Notes under the pieces: model-generated
Databases searched by the model: none
What the model was told of the DNA's origin: nothing
The model's input: only the letters and a program-made list of their open reading frames with translations
Shown: in pieces, positions 6,723 through 14,242 of the stretch
Layout: the number at the start of each line of letters is the position of its first letter
Numbering within the stretch: position 1 is the stretch's first letter
NCBI GenBank assembly: GCA_002477475.1
Contig: DLPX01000081.1
Coordinates: 1-15,768, forward strand
Direction of reading: 5' to 3'
From: Proteobacteria bacterium UBA7447
Lineage (GTDB): Bacteria; Pseudomonadota; Gammaproteobacteria; Arenicellales; UBA868
Length of the DNA: 15,768 bases
Translations under genes and position numbers: made by a program

Positions 6723-7886
6723 GTGAAAAGGATCGTGCATTTTATTGCCTTGTTGTTATGCTCGCTCGGACTGATTCCAGCCCAGGCGGCAGAGCCGGTT
6801 AGGATTGGTTTTTCCATTGCTAAGACAGGGTTGTTTGCGCAGGCGGCACCGTCCCAGATAACCGCATATGAACTATGGGCGAACCAGGTTAATGCGGCAG
6901 GGGGGCTTGATGTTGCCGGAGACCGTCGTCCTGTAGAACTGGTCTGGTTTGACGATGAATCAGATCCTGCAAAGTCGGCACAAATTTATGAAAAATTAAT
7001 CTCAGACGAGAAAGTCGATCTTTTGTTGGCGCCTTGGGGGACACCTCATCATCTCAATGTAGCGGGTGTTGTAGAGCGGCATGGATTCCCCATGGTAGGC
7101 AACACCGCAGCGTCGGTCGCGGTGCGAGAAGTGCAGCCCGGGAACATATGGTTCTCGACATCAGCAATCCCCGACCGTATTGGTCCCGAACTCGCTGCCT
7201 TAGCAAAGCAGTCAGGTGTTAAGTCCGTAGCGATCATAGCTAATGTGCTGCCTTTTGCTCAGGAAAACCTGCAATTTCTCGTGCCAGCGCTTGAAGCCGA
7301 AGGTATCGAAATTGCCTTGAATGAAAGTTATCCGCCTGATATTTCGGACATGACTGGATTGCTCTCTCAGATCAAGGCGGCGGGTGTCGATGGGATAATC
7401 GCTTTGTCTTACCCGGCTGATTCCTTTTTGTATATGGGCCAGGCTCGAGAAGTCGGAATCGACGTATCTTTCGAGTTTTTACTCGTGGGTCCTACGATCT
7501 CAGCGTTTTCGCAGGCGTTCGGAGATTTTGCGGACGGAATAGTAACGATAGGCCATTGGAGTCCCCATCAGTCAAAGTGGAGCAGAGCAAAGCCGTTCTT
7601 TGATGCCTATGTGGCTGCCTATGAGATGAACCCCGATTATCTCGATACAGCGCTTGCCTATATGTCGTGTGAAATTCTCGAGCAGGCAGTCGCTACTGCC
7701 GGTCTGGATCGCGATAAGCTCCGAACTGCTATCGCCTCTTCAACATTTGACACCATCAACGGGGAAGTGAGTTTCGAGGGCGTTGAGAATGCAGTTACTC
7801 CGACGGCATTTCTCCAACTTCAAGGTGGTGACATGCATTTGATTTGGCCGGAAGATATCGCAACGGCCAGTTTCAGTCCGCGCTAG
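6723..7886 (+). CDS. Periplasmic substrate-binding protein of LIV-type ABC transporter
   Basis: A 387-residue periplasmic ligand-binding protein of the type I branched-chain amino acid family (Peripla_BP_6, LivK-like). Residues 1-23 are a Sec signal peptide: K-R start, hydrophobic core, A-Q-A-A with cleavage expected after residue 22 or 23. The mature protein opens with P-V-R-I-G-F-S-I-A-K-T-G, the usual first strand and ligand-contact loop of this family, and N-Q-V-N-A-A-G-G-L follows at about 55-63. It captures substrate in the periplasm and hands it to the permeases encoded downstream. Members of this family bind aromatic and other carboxylates as well as amino acids, so linkage to a catabolic operon suggests a pyridine-type or aromatic ligand (inference). 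A 123-base gap precedes it, and a stem-loop at 7907-7945 follows it. Confidence 0.9.
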   Translation: MKRIVHFIALLLCSLGLIPAQAAEPVRIGFSIAKTGLFAQAAPSQITAYELWANQVNAAGGLDVAGDRRPVELVWFDDESDPAKSAQIYEKLISDEKVDLLLAPWGTPHHLNVAGVVERHGFPMVGNTAASVAVREVQPGNIWFSTSAIPDRIGPELAALAKQSGVKSVAIIANVLPFAQENLQFLVPALEAEGIEIALNESYPPDISDMTGLLSQIKAAGVDGIIALSYPADSFLYMGQAREVGIDVSFEFLLVGPTISAFSQAFGDFADGIVTIGHWSPHQSKWSRAKPFFDAYVAAYEMNPDYLDTALAYMSCEILEQAVATAGLDRDKLRTAIASSTFDTINGEVSFEGVENAVTPTAFLQLQGGDMHLIWPEDIATASFSPR

Positions 7887-7906
7887 CCAGCCCAAGACCT
7901 TTCTTT

Positions 7907-7945
7907 GAATCCCAGTTGATCAGGCCGACTGATCAGCTGGGATTC
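7907..7945 (+). repeat. 16-bp stem-loop between binding-protein and permease genes
   Basis: Left arm GAATCCCAGTTGATCA (7907-7922), loop of 7 bases, right arm TGATCAGCTGGGATTC (7930-7945). All 16 positions pair in RNA, one of them as a G-U wobble. It begins 20 bases after the binding-protein stop and ends about 35 bases before the permease start. No T-tract follows on either strand, so it does not look like a simple intrinsic terminator. In many LIV and other ABC operons such a hairpin protects the 3' end of the binding-protein mRNA or lowers permease expression; that role is inferred here. Confidence 0.75.
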
Positions 7946-7980
7946 GTTCCCGCGATGCTTGACGCCATTCTTGTGTGTCA

Positions 7981-8871
7981 ATGATTGAGATCCTAATTTC
8001 TCCCCAATTGGCCTTCTCAGCCTTGGTGCTCGGTTCGCTGTATAGCCTGATTGCACTGGGATTGAACCTTGTCTACGGGACAATGCGGCTTCTGAACATT
8101 GCGCATGGGGATCTGATTATGATCGGTGCCTACACGACATTTTGGATTTTTACCCTAACTGGAATACCCCCTTTTGTGGGACTGCCCCTTGCGGCTGGTA
8201 TTGCGGCGGCTATTGGAGCCATTCTTTACTTTAGTATTTTCCGACGTCAGCTATCCGGCATCGACCGAGTAGAGCGCATTGAAGCCAATTCTTTGCTGCT
8301 GTTTTTCGGTGTCTCGGTCATTCTTCAGAATACCGTTGGGATGATGTTCAGTGGTTCTCCGAGAGCCTATCAGTTTCTTGACACTGTTTATGAGGTATCA
8401 GGATTGATGATGACTGGTAATCGTCTCGCGATTCTGATATTTGCTGCGATTGTTTTGACTAGCGTCGTAATCTTTTTGACGAGATCCCAGTATGGCTTGT
8501 CGATATCAGCTCTGATCCAGAATCAGACTGCTGCCCGAGTGGTTGGAATCAACGTCTCACGTCTTCAGTTTGTAAGCTTTATTTCGGGTTTTGCGTTAGC
8601 CGGCATTGCGGGTGCGTTGGTGAGTATGACGGAGCAGATTTCTCCTTTTATGGGGTTTCCATTCACGATTGCGGCATTTGTTGTGATTATCTTGGGGGGG
8701 CTCGGCAATATTAAAGGAGGAATCATTGCTGGGATGTTGCTGGGGTTTGTCGAGATATATGTGGTTGTACTAACTTCTGCAAACTTTCGATCAATGCTCA
8801 TTTATGGCTTGTTTGTCGGCATTCTGTTATTGCGGCCTGAAGGACTGTTAGGCAAGACCCGCAGGCATTGA
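7981..8871 (+). CDS. LivH-like inner-membrane permease of LIV-type ABC transporter
   Basis: A 296-residue polytopic membrane protein of the LivH family. It has about eight hydrophobic segments and the conserved G-L-N-L-V-Y-G-T-M-R-L-L-N-I-A-H-G near residues 24-40. A cytoplasmic loop with Q-N-Q-T-A-A-R-V-V-G-I-N contacts the ATPases, and G-G-L-G-N-I-K-G-G sits close to the C-terminus. It forms half of the translocation channel with the next gene product. ATG 7981 is used; GTG 7975 is in frame two codons earlier and no Shine-Dalgarno separates them. Weak ribosome-binding context compared with the binding-protein gene fits lower expression. The substrate cannot be read from the permease. Confidence 0.9.
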   Translation: MIEILISPQLAFSALVLGSLYSLIALGLNLVYGTMRLLNIAHGDLIMIGAYTTFWIFTLTGIPPFVGLPLAAGIAAAIGAILYFSIFRRQLSGIDRVERIEANSLLLFFGVSVILQNTVGMMFSGSPRAYQFLDTVYEVSGLMMTGNRLAILIFAAIVLTSVVIFLTRSQYGLSISALIQNQTAARVVGINVSRLQFVSFISGFALAGIAGALVSMTEQISPFMGFPFTIAAFVVIILGGLGNIKGGIIAGMLLGFVEIYVVVLTSANFRSMLIYGLFVGILLLRPEGLLGKTRRH

Positions 8872-8873
8872 AG

Positions 8874-9806
8874 ATGACCTCTGCTTTTTCACTTTTGAAA
8901 ACGCGTTTTGTCTGGTTTTTGTTTGCGGGCCTGTTGTTGATCGCGCAAGTGCCATCGATACTGGGCTCATATTGGACATTGATTGCCCTCAATCTAATGA
9001 TGTGGGTGGCCATAACCCAGAGCTGGACGCTGTTTTCCGGGATGACGGGGTATATCTCGCTTGGCCACGTCGTCTTTTATGGTGTTGGGGCTTACGTTGT
9101 AGCCTCAACGTTTAATACGATCCCATTGTGGCTGGCTGTGCCAATGGGCGGCATCGCCGCGGCTCTCCTGGCACTTGTCGTCTCTGTGCCAGTGCTTAGG
9201 GTTCGAGGCCCCTACTTTGTCATTCTGACATTCGGTCTCGCTGAGCTAGTTAAGTTTTCAATTTTGAATCTGGAAACAGTGAGCGGAAAATCAAGCCGCC
9301 TTTTGTTTGGAACTCCATCGATAGAGATCTTGCTCTATTGCATGATTGGCCTCGTGGTTCTCGCGACCCTAACGACCTTGTTCGTAACCTGCTCCCGATT
9401 CGGCCGGGGTTTAACGGTTATTCGGGAGGATGAAGTAGCCGCAGCAACTGTCGGGGTTCCAGTTTTACGCTACAAAATCATCGCCTATACGATCTCAGCG
9501 ATCGTGCCGGGTATGGCCGGGGGGTTAATGGCATTAAAGTCCACTTATTTTGAAGTGCTGCAGGTCTTTAACCCGATTATTTCGTTTACCGTGGTCACGA
9601 TGGCGATTATCGGCGGCAGTGGTGATGTGCGAGGACCGTTCTTGGGGGCGGTTTTTCTGGTGCTGCTCTCAGAGCTGTTTTGGACAACGGCTCCCCAGTT
9701 CTACATGATCCTGGTTGGTCTATTCTTAATTCTTTTTGTGATATTCGCTCCGAATGGCATCGCAGCCTTTCTTGATAAGCTGCAAATTAGTAGGAAGTCA
9801 GGATGA
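8874..9806 (+). CDS. LivM-like inner-membrane permease of LIV-type ABC transporter
   Basis: A 310-residue membrane protein of the LivM family and the partner of the LivH-like permease. It has a hydrophobic N-terminal helix, then S-G-M-T-G-Y-I-S-L-G-H-V-V-F-Y-G-V-G-A-Y, the family's most conserved segment. The coupling loop R-E-D-E-V-A-A-A-T-V-G-V is also present, with G-G-S-G-D-V-R-G-P near the C-terminus. ATG 8874 lies two bases after the upstream stop in the sequence TGAAGATG; a TTG at 8868 that overlaps the stop is in frame. Its end overlaps the next start (ATGA). E. coli LivM is longer because of extra N-terminal helices; this short form is usual in many proteobacterial LIV clusters. Confidence 0.9.
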   Translation: MTSAFSLLKTRFVWFLFAGLLLIAQVPSILGSYWTLIALNLMMWVAITQSWTLFSGMTGYISLGHVVFYGVGAYVVASTFNTIPLWLAVPMGGIAAALLALVVSVPVLRVRGPYFVILTFGLAELVKFSILNLETVSGKSSRLLFGTPSIEILLYCMIGLVVLATLTTLFVTCSRFGRGLTVIREDEVAAATVGVPVLRYKIIAYTISAIVPGMAGGLMALKSTYFEVLQVFNPIISFTVVTMAIIGGSGDVRGPFLGAVFLVLLSELFWTTAPQFYMILVGLFLILFVIFAPNGIAAFLDKLQISRKSG

Positions 9807-10528
9807 GCCTGTTGACGGTGAGGGGAATCGCCAAAGCGTTTGGCGGCGTGCGGGCATTGGGAAGTGTAGACCTCCATGTTCAGCAGGGAGAGACTCTCGG
9901 ATTAATGGGCTCAAATGGAGCCGGAAAAACAACTTTGTTTGGCATTATTGCCGGCCATATTAGACCAACCTCAGGAGACGTTTGGTTTCATGACCGCTCT
10001 ATTCGGGGTTTAAGCCCCGATAAGATTTGTCGTTTGGGTATTGCGAGAACTTTTCAGATTGTTAGGCCTTTTGCCGGTCTGACGGTTCGTGAGAATGTAG
10101 AGATCGCCATTCTTTTTGGTTCAATGTCCCGCGATAGCCAAGAGATCCTGTCGGAGAAAGCAATGGCAGTTTTGGCAGAGGTCGGCCTTGAAGTCCATGC
10201 CAATTCCTTGGCAGCGACGCTTACACTCTCGGCGCGTAAGCGTTTGGAGGTGGCTCGAGCGATTGCAACGGATCCCGAGCTTCTGTTGCTTGATGAAGTG
10301 ATGGCGGGATTAAATCCGCGAGAAGGTGAGGACATGGTAGAACTTATAAAGCATATCAAATCGCGGCGTCCGTTGAGTATTGTGGTTGTTGAGCATGTCG
10401 TTAAAGCGTTGACGGCTCTCTCTGATCGGATTGTGGTTCTCCATCAAGGCGAAATCATTGTTGATGGGTTACCCAGTGAAGTCATTCGTCATCCGACTGT
10501 TCGGTCCGCCTACTTTGGAGATGAGTGA
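9803..10528 (+). CDS. LivG-like ABC transporter ATPase
   Basis: A 241-residue ATP-binding subunit. Walker A is G-S-N-G-A-G-K-T-T at 36-44, Q-loop Q85, Walker B L-L-L-D-E at 161-165 followed by V-M-A-G-L-N as in LivG proteins, and H-loop H198. The ABC signature region reads L-T-L-S-A-R-K-R (140-147), without the usual Gly of LSGGQ. LivG-type subunits often have departures here, so the pair with LivF may have asymmetric ATP sites. AGGAAG at 9792-9797 is a good ribosome binding site five bases before ATG 9803, which overlaps the upstream stop as ATGA. It acts on the cytoplasmic side and powers import with the next gene product. Confidence 0.9.
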   Translation: MSLLTVRGIAKAFGGVRALGSVDLHVQQGETLGLMGSNGAGKTTLFGIIAGHIRPTSGDVWFHDRSIRGLSPDKICRLGIARTFQIVRPFAGLTVRENVEIAILFGSMSRDSQEILSEKAMAVLAEVGLEVHANSLAATLTLSARKRLEVARAIATDPELLLLDEVMAGLNPREGEDMVELIKHIKSRRPLSIVVVEHVVKALTALSDRIVVLHQGEIIVDGLPSEVIRHPTVRSAYFGDE

Positions 10529-10530
10529 CC

Positions 10531-11241
10531 ATGAATGCCAGGCTCAAGGTCGAGGGTATTCGATCAGGATATGGCGAGATACAGGTTCTCAGAGGCATAG
10601 AGATGTTGTGTGGTGAGGCCCAGATTACGGCTCTCGTAGGCTCTAATGGCGCGGGAAAATCGACATTGCTTCGGACTCTTGCCGGGATCCTCCCAACGGC
10701 AACCGGCAGAATCTTACATGGCGAAGCAGAGATTCAGCGACTGCCCTCTCATGAAAGGGTAGCGCGCGGGATTATCATGGTGCCAGAGGGCCGTCTGGTG
10801 TTTCCCGACCTTAGTGTGGAAGAAAATCTTCGCACTGGTGCGGTAAACGTCCGGGCGAGAGATGTGTGGAGTAAAACCGTCAAGGAGGTTTATGACCTCT
10901 TCCCGCGTCTCCTTGAGCGCCAAAAGCAGTTGGCGGGTACGCTGTCAGGCGGAGAACAGCAGATGCTGGCTTTGGGGCGAGGACTTATGGGGTTGCCAGA
11001 AGTCTTGTTGTTGGATGAGCCAACACTGGGTTTGGCGCCATCGGTTGCAACCCAGATTTTTAATATTATTCCGCAACTTACCGAGAGCAACATCTCTATA
11101 CTGATTGCTGAACAAGATCTCAACCGCGTCTTGGATATTGCTCACTTTGGCTATGTCATCGAAAACGGCAGGATTACCATGCAAGATACTGGTTCGGCGC
11201 TAAGGAACAATCCTGCAGTTGCTGAGGCGTACTTGGGTTGA
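10531..11241 (+). CDS. LivF-like ABC transporter ATPase
   Basis: A 236-residue ATP-binding subunit of the LivF type and the last gene of the plus-strand block. Visible are Walker A G-S-N-G-A-G-K-S-T near 36-44, a canonical signature L-S-G-G-E-Q-Q near 137-143 and Walker B L-L-L-D-E-P. The H-loop position has Gln (I-A-E-Q-D-L), as is usual for LivF. ATG 10531 lies two bases after the upstream stop, with GGAG at 10517-10520 as a ribosome binding site; a GTG at 10525 overlapping the stop is in frame. No clear terminator follows in the 58-base gap before the next gene. With LivG it forms the ATPase pair of the importer. Confidence 0.92.
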   Translation: MNARLKVEGIRSGYGEIQVLRGIEMLCGEAQITALVGSNGAGKSTLLRTLAGILPTATGRILHGEAEIQRLPSHERVARGIIMVPEGRLVFPDLSVEENLRTGAVNVRARDVWSKTVKEVYDLFPRLLERQKQLAGTLSGGEQQMLALGRGLMGLPEVLLLDEPTLGLAPSVATQIFNIIPQLTESNISILIAEQDLNRVLDIAHFGYVIENGRITMQDTGSALRNNPAVAEAYLG

Positions 11242-11299
11242 TACTCCAGACTGCTTAGGGTTCGGTCCGTCTGCCTTGGAACAGAGCGCCACAAGTTAG

Positions 11300-12835
11300 A
11301 TGAAGACGCTGGAGTTTGATCACTACCGGATTGCATGGTTCGGTGCGACCATATTTCTCAGTTCCGCAATTCTGCTCGTCATCGAGATCACGGCCGGCCG
11401 GCTGATTGCGCCTTATGTCGGCGTTTCAATCTACAGTTGGACTTCCATCATCGGCGTGATTCTTGCGGGGTTATCGTTAGGTAACTGGCTCGGCGGGCGC
11501 TGGGCTGATCGGGGAGGCAACGAGAAGAGTGCCGGCATCGTGCTGGCCCTTGCCGGGGTCTTCTGTCTTTTTAGTCTCTTGGCGCTTTCGCTCGTCGCTC
11601 CCTTGCTTCAGAAGAGCCGGCTTGATCTGGTGAGCGCCAGCTTCTTGTATGTACTGTCGATGTTTTTTGTGCCTTCAGTATTGATCGGTATCGTGACGCC
11701 CTTGCTCACCACTCTTGCATTGCGTCTGGATGATCGAGCGGGACACATTGTCGGACGGATGCATGCCTTGGGAGCGCTTGGCAGTATCATCGGCACCTTT
11801 CTGACCGGGTATGTGCTCATTCAGTACTTCGGGTCCCGAAACATCATCCTGGCTTGCTCACTCGCGCTTTTTGTCTTGGCAGTGCCATTTTTTCAGCGGA
11901 TGCCAAAGACGCCTGTTGTGGCGCTCTTGGGTGCAGCGATAGGGCTTGGCGCATTAATCGAAGCGCGCGGCGGCTGGGCGAATCCGTGTGACCGGGAGAG
12001 CAATTATTTCTGCCTGCGCGTGGTGGATGCCTCACACGAGGCGCCTTTCGGCAAAGCCAAGGCGCTGATACTCGATCACCTGCTGCACAGCATCAACCAT
12101 GAAAGCGAACCCGCTATGCTGCTCTCGCCTTATGTGCACCTCATGGATGAACTGGTGCTGGATCACTTTGGCCAGGAGGCGGCCAGTGAATTGGATTACT
12201 TTTTTGCCGGGGGCGGTGCATATACCCAGCCCCGGGCTATCCAAGCGTTAAGCCCAGGCGCCAAAGTGACCGTTGCCGAGATTGACAGTGCGGTAACACA
12301 GTTGGCGGTGGATGAACTTTTTGTCTCGATCGACGATATGCACGTTTTTCATCACGACGCGCGTACCGTGCTTGAGCGGCTTCAGGACGCCCGCTTTGAC
12401 GTTGTCGTGACTGACGCCTTTCATGATATCGCTGTGCCTTATCATCTGGTGACGCAGGAGTTTGCACAGCTCGTCAAGTCAAGGATGAATGCGAGCGGAC
12501 TTTTTGTCACAAACGTGGTGGATGCCTTTCCTGATCCGAAGATGGTCAAAAGCCTGGCCAAGACGCTGAAGGCGGAGTTTGATCACGTGGACATCTGGGT
12601 GGACGATATTCCGCAGCGCCGGCGGCGGATGACCTATGTCGTCTCGGCGAGCGGCAGAGAGATCAGGGATGATGTGCTGGATGCGCGCCGGGGGTTTGAG
12701 CGGCGTTGGTACCGGATCAATGTGCCGCTGATGTCAGTTGGCACCCCGATGAATGAGCTTCCAGTCTTTACGGATGATTTCGTGCCGGTTGAGCGGATGA
12801 TTTCCAGCCTTCTGCTTACACCGGAGGGGTTGTAA
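11300..12835 (+). CDS. Fused MFS/spermidine synthase-like membrane protein
   Basis: A 511-residue two-part protein. Residues 12-222 contain about seven hydrophobic helices, with N-terminal L-S-S-A-I-L-L-V-I-E-I-T-A-G-R and G-L-S-L-G-N-W-L-G-G-R as in the 'fused MFS/spermidine synthase' family. Residues 230-511 form a cytoplasmic SAM-type Rossmann domain: G-G-G-A-Y-T-Q-P-R (304-312), E327 as the ribose-binding acid, H-D-A-R at 352-355 and V-V-V-T-D-A-F (368-374) with D372 at the catalytic-Asp position of spermidine synthases. Genuine polyamine synthesis by this membrane family is not established, so the reaction is left open. It follows the importer genes on the same strand after 58 bases, but the content suggests a separate unit. 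No clear ribosome binding site precedes the ATG. Confidence 0.85.
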   Translation: MKTLEFDHYRIAWFGATIFLSSAILLVIEITAGRLIAPYVGVSIYSWTSIIGVILAGLSLGNWLGGRWADRGGNEKSAGIVLALAGVFCLFSLLALSLVAPLLQKSRLDLVSASFLYVLSMFFVPSVLIGIVTPLLTTLALRLDDRAGHIVGRMHALGALGSIIGTFLTGYVLIQYFGSRNIILACSLALFVLAVPFFQRMPKTPVVALLGAAIGLGALIEARGGWANPCDRESNYFCLRVVDASHEAPFGKAKALILDHLLHSINHESEPAMLLSPYVHLMDELVLDHFGQEAASELDYFFAGGGAYTQPRAIQALSPGAKVTVAEIDSAVTQLAVDELFVSIDDMHVFHHDARTVLERLQDARFDVVVTDAFHDIAVPYHLVTQEFAQLVKSRMNASGLFVTNVVDAFPDPKMVKSLAKTLKAEFDHVDIWVDDIPQRRRRMTYVVSASGREIRDDVLDARRGFERRWYRINVPLMSVGTPMNELPVFTDDFVPVERMISSLLLTPEGL

Positions 12836-12847
12836 TCAACTTCAGGC

Positions 12848-12862
12848 AAGGCTGAAAGCCTT
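12848..12862. terminator. Weak hairpin between convergent genes
   Basis: AAGGCT-GAA-AGCCTT is a perfect 6-bp stem with a 3-base loop located between the convergent stop codons of the spermidine-synthase-like gene and the persulfide dioxygenase gene; it overlaps the latter's stop. The following bases (AGGTCTTTA on the plus strand) are only mildly T-rich. It may be a weak bidirectional terminator. Confidence 0.35.
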
Positions 12863-13916
12863 AGGTCTTTAGCGCAAGTCCTTCATCTTTCCAGCGCAGA
12901 ATCCCGCCGGCGACACTGGCGATTTGTTCAAACCCTGCGTTGCGCAGGATACCGGCTGCCATCGCCGAGCGCCGCCCGGAGCGGCAGATCGCCAGGACTG
13001 GCTTGTCTCTTGGGATTTCTGTCAGGCGGTCGCGCAGTTGGCCCAGCGGAATACCCCCATCTGCCATGGTGGTCTCACCCGGAATGCATTCCTCGGGTTC
13101 GCGCACATCCAGCAGATAAACCTGCGAAAGATGTTCGGCAACCCAGGCAGGTTCAACTTCCATCACTCCGGCAAAAGTCAGGGTCACCGGCGCCCATGTT
13201 GGCTCGGCAGGCTGACTGCCATCTTCGGGTTTGCCACTGACCATATTGGCGGGCAGTGCGATATCGATATGCTTGGGATGGGGAAGCCGCATCGCATCCA
13301 TATAGCCGACAAAGTCACCCTTGTTGGCGCCGCCGCCAATTCGGGCGTTAAAAGCTTTTTCCTCGGCAACAGAACTCACGGTTCGCCCGCTGTAGTCATG
13401 GCCAGGATAAATGAGGCACGACTCAGGCAAGGACAGAATCTGCTCGCTGATGGAGTCATAAAGCATTCCGGCATTTCCCTGCTGGAAATCGGCACGACCG
13501 CAACCCCGGATCAAAAGCGTGTCACCGGTGAAGGCGCGAGCCTGGTCTTCTGTCACGTACGTCAGGCAGCCGTTTGTATGTCCCGGCGTGGCCCGAACCT
13601 CGAGCGAATGCCGCCCAAATGAAATCACATCGCGGTGCTCAAGTTCGACATCCACGTTGGCCGCACCGATCACTTTAGCTGCGCCGATCCTGCATCCTGT
13701 CTTTTGTTTCATCAGCCAGGCGCCGGTGACGTGATCTGCATGGCAATGCGTATCGATTGCGTACAGAAGCTTGAGATCAAGTTCCCGAATCAGAGCGAGA
13801 TCCCGAGCGCTTTGTTCGAAAACAGAATCGATAACAATGGCTTCGCGCGAACGCTCATCAGCAAGGAGGTACGTGTACGTCGACGACGCGTTATCGAAAA
13901 GCTGGCGGAAGATCAT
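12861..13916 (-). CDS. Persulfide dioxygenase-rhodanese fusion (ETHE1-like)
   Basis: A 351-residue cytoplasmic two-domain protein. Residues 1-235 are a metallo-beta-lactamase fold of the ETHE1/persulfide dioxygenase type: T-H-C-H-A-D-H at 56-62, H113 in T-P-G-H-T, D132 in T-G-D-T-L and H173 in P-G-H-D-Y. ETHE1 uses two His and one Asp as a mononuclear iron site, matched by H57, H113 and D132. Residues 250-351 are a rhodanese domain, L-L-D-V-R-E-P (268-274) with active Cys C311 in C-R-S-G-R-R-S. In characterised fusions the two halves interconvert glutathione persulfide, sulfite and thiosulfate, so the likely role is sulfide/persulfide detoxification. GGAG lies nine bases before the ATG. It is downstream of a small rhodanese gene on the same strand (gap 48 bases). 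Confidence 0.92.
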   Translation of the reverse strand: MIFRQLFDNASSTYTYLLADERSREAIVIDSVFEQSARDLALIRELDLKLLYAIDTHCHADHVTGAWLMKQKTGCRIGAAKVIGAANVDVELEHRDVISFGRHSLEVRATPGHTNGCLTYVTEDQARAFTGDTLLIRGCGRADFQQGNAGMLYDSISEQILSLPESCLIYPGHDYSGRTVSSVAEEKAFNARIGGGANKGDFVGYMDAMRLPHPKHIDIALPANMVSGKPEDGSQPAEPTWAPVTLTFAGVMEVEPAWVAEHLSQVYLLDVREPEECIPGETTMADGGIPLGQLRDRLTEIPRDKPVLAICRSGRRSAMAAGILRNAGFEQIASVAGGILRWKDEGLALKT

Positions 13917-13964
13917 CGCAAAAGACTCCAGAACTGAATGTTTGTGACAGGAAAAGAATGGGGC

Positions 13965-14216
13965 CTAGGCGCAGCGTTCAAAAGTGCTGTATGCGCCAAT
14001 GTTCCAGCAGTCACGGTGACCCGATTCAGACAGTTTCTGGTGCGCCATTTCACTACGCTGACTGCTGCGACAATACAGGAGCCGTGTCCGATCAAAATCC
14101 AGCCGTTCGAGCGCTGTCTCGATTTCGTCCAGGAGAAGATTAATGGCTCCGGGGAGCATGCCTTGGGCGCATTCGGCAGGGCTTCGGACATCAATCAGTT
14201 GTGCGCCTTCCTGAAT
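13965..14216 (-). CDS. Small single-domain rhodanese with no standard start codon
   Basis: On the minus strand a frame open from 14222 down to TAG at 13965 encodes a compact rhodanese (PspE-like): G-A-Q-L-I-D-V-R-S-P-A-E-C, then L-L-Y-C-R-S-S-Q-R-S with the catalytic Cys, then G-H-R-D-C-W-N-I-G-A-Y. The only ATG (14159) would remove the first strand and the D-V-R motif, leaving 64 residues. The complete domain needs ATT at 14216 (83 residues, Cys at position 49) or CTG at 14198 (77 residues); AGGAAGG lies seven bases before that CTG. Either the gene uses a rare start or its 5' end is decayed. The active loop has C-R-S-S instead of the common C-R-S-G. It sits between an amidohydrolase gene and the persulfide dioxygenase gene on the same strand, which fits sulfur transfer. 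Confidence 0.65.
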   Translation of the reverse strand: MQEGAQLIDVRSPAECAQGMLPGAINLLLDEIETALERLDFDRTRLLYCRSSQRSEMAHQKLSESGHRDCWNIGAYSTFERCA

Positions 14217-14242
14217 TGCGCGTTAATGGGTTAGGGCGCTGC

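Noticed and set aside
11242..11299. Terminator after the importer genes (CAGAC 11247-11251 with GTCTG 11269-11273)
   Set aside because: Only a 5-bp stem with a 17-base loop and no T-tract.
12924..13622. 232-codon plus-strand open frame
   Set aside because: It lies antisense inside the persulfide dioxygenase-rhodanese gene, and its translation has no recognisable domain while the opposite strand is a clear two-domain enzyme.
13913..14194. 93-codon minus-strand frame whose stop overlaps the persulfide dioxygenase start (ATGA)
   Set aside because: The overlap looks like coupling, but the translation is not protein-like and it is an alternate frame of the clear rhodanese domain at 13965-14216.
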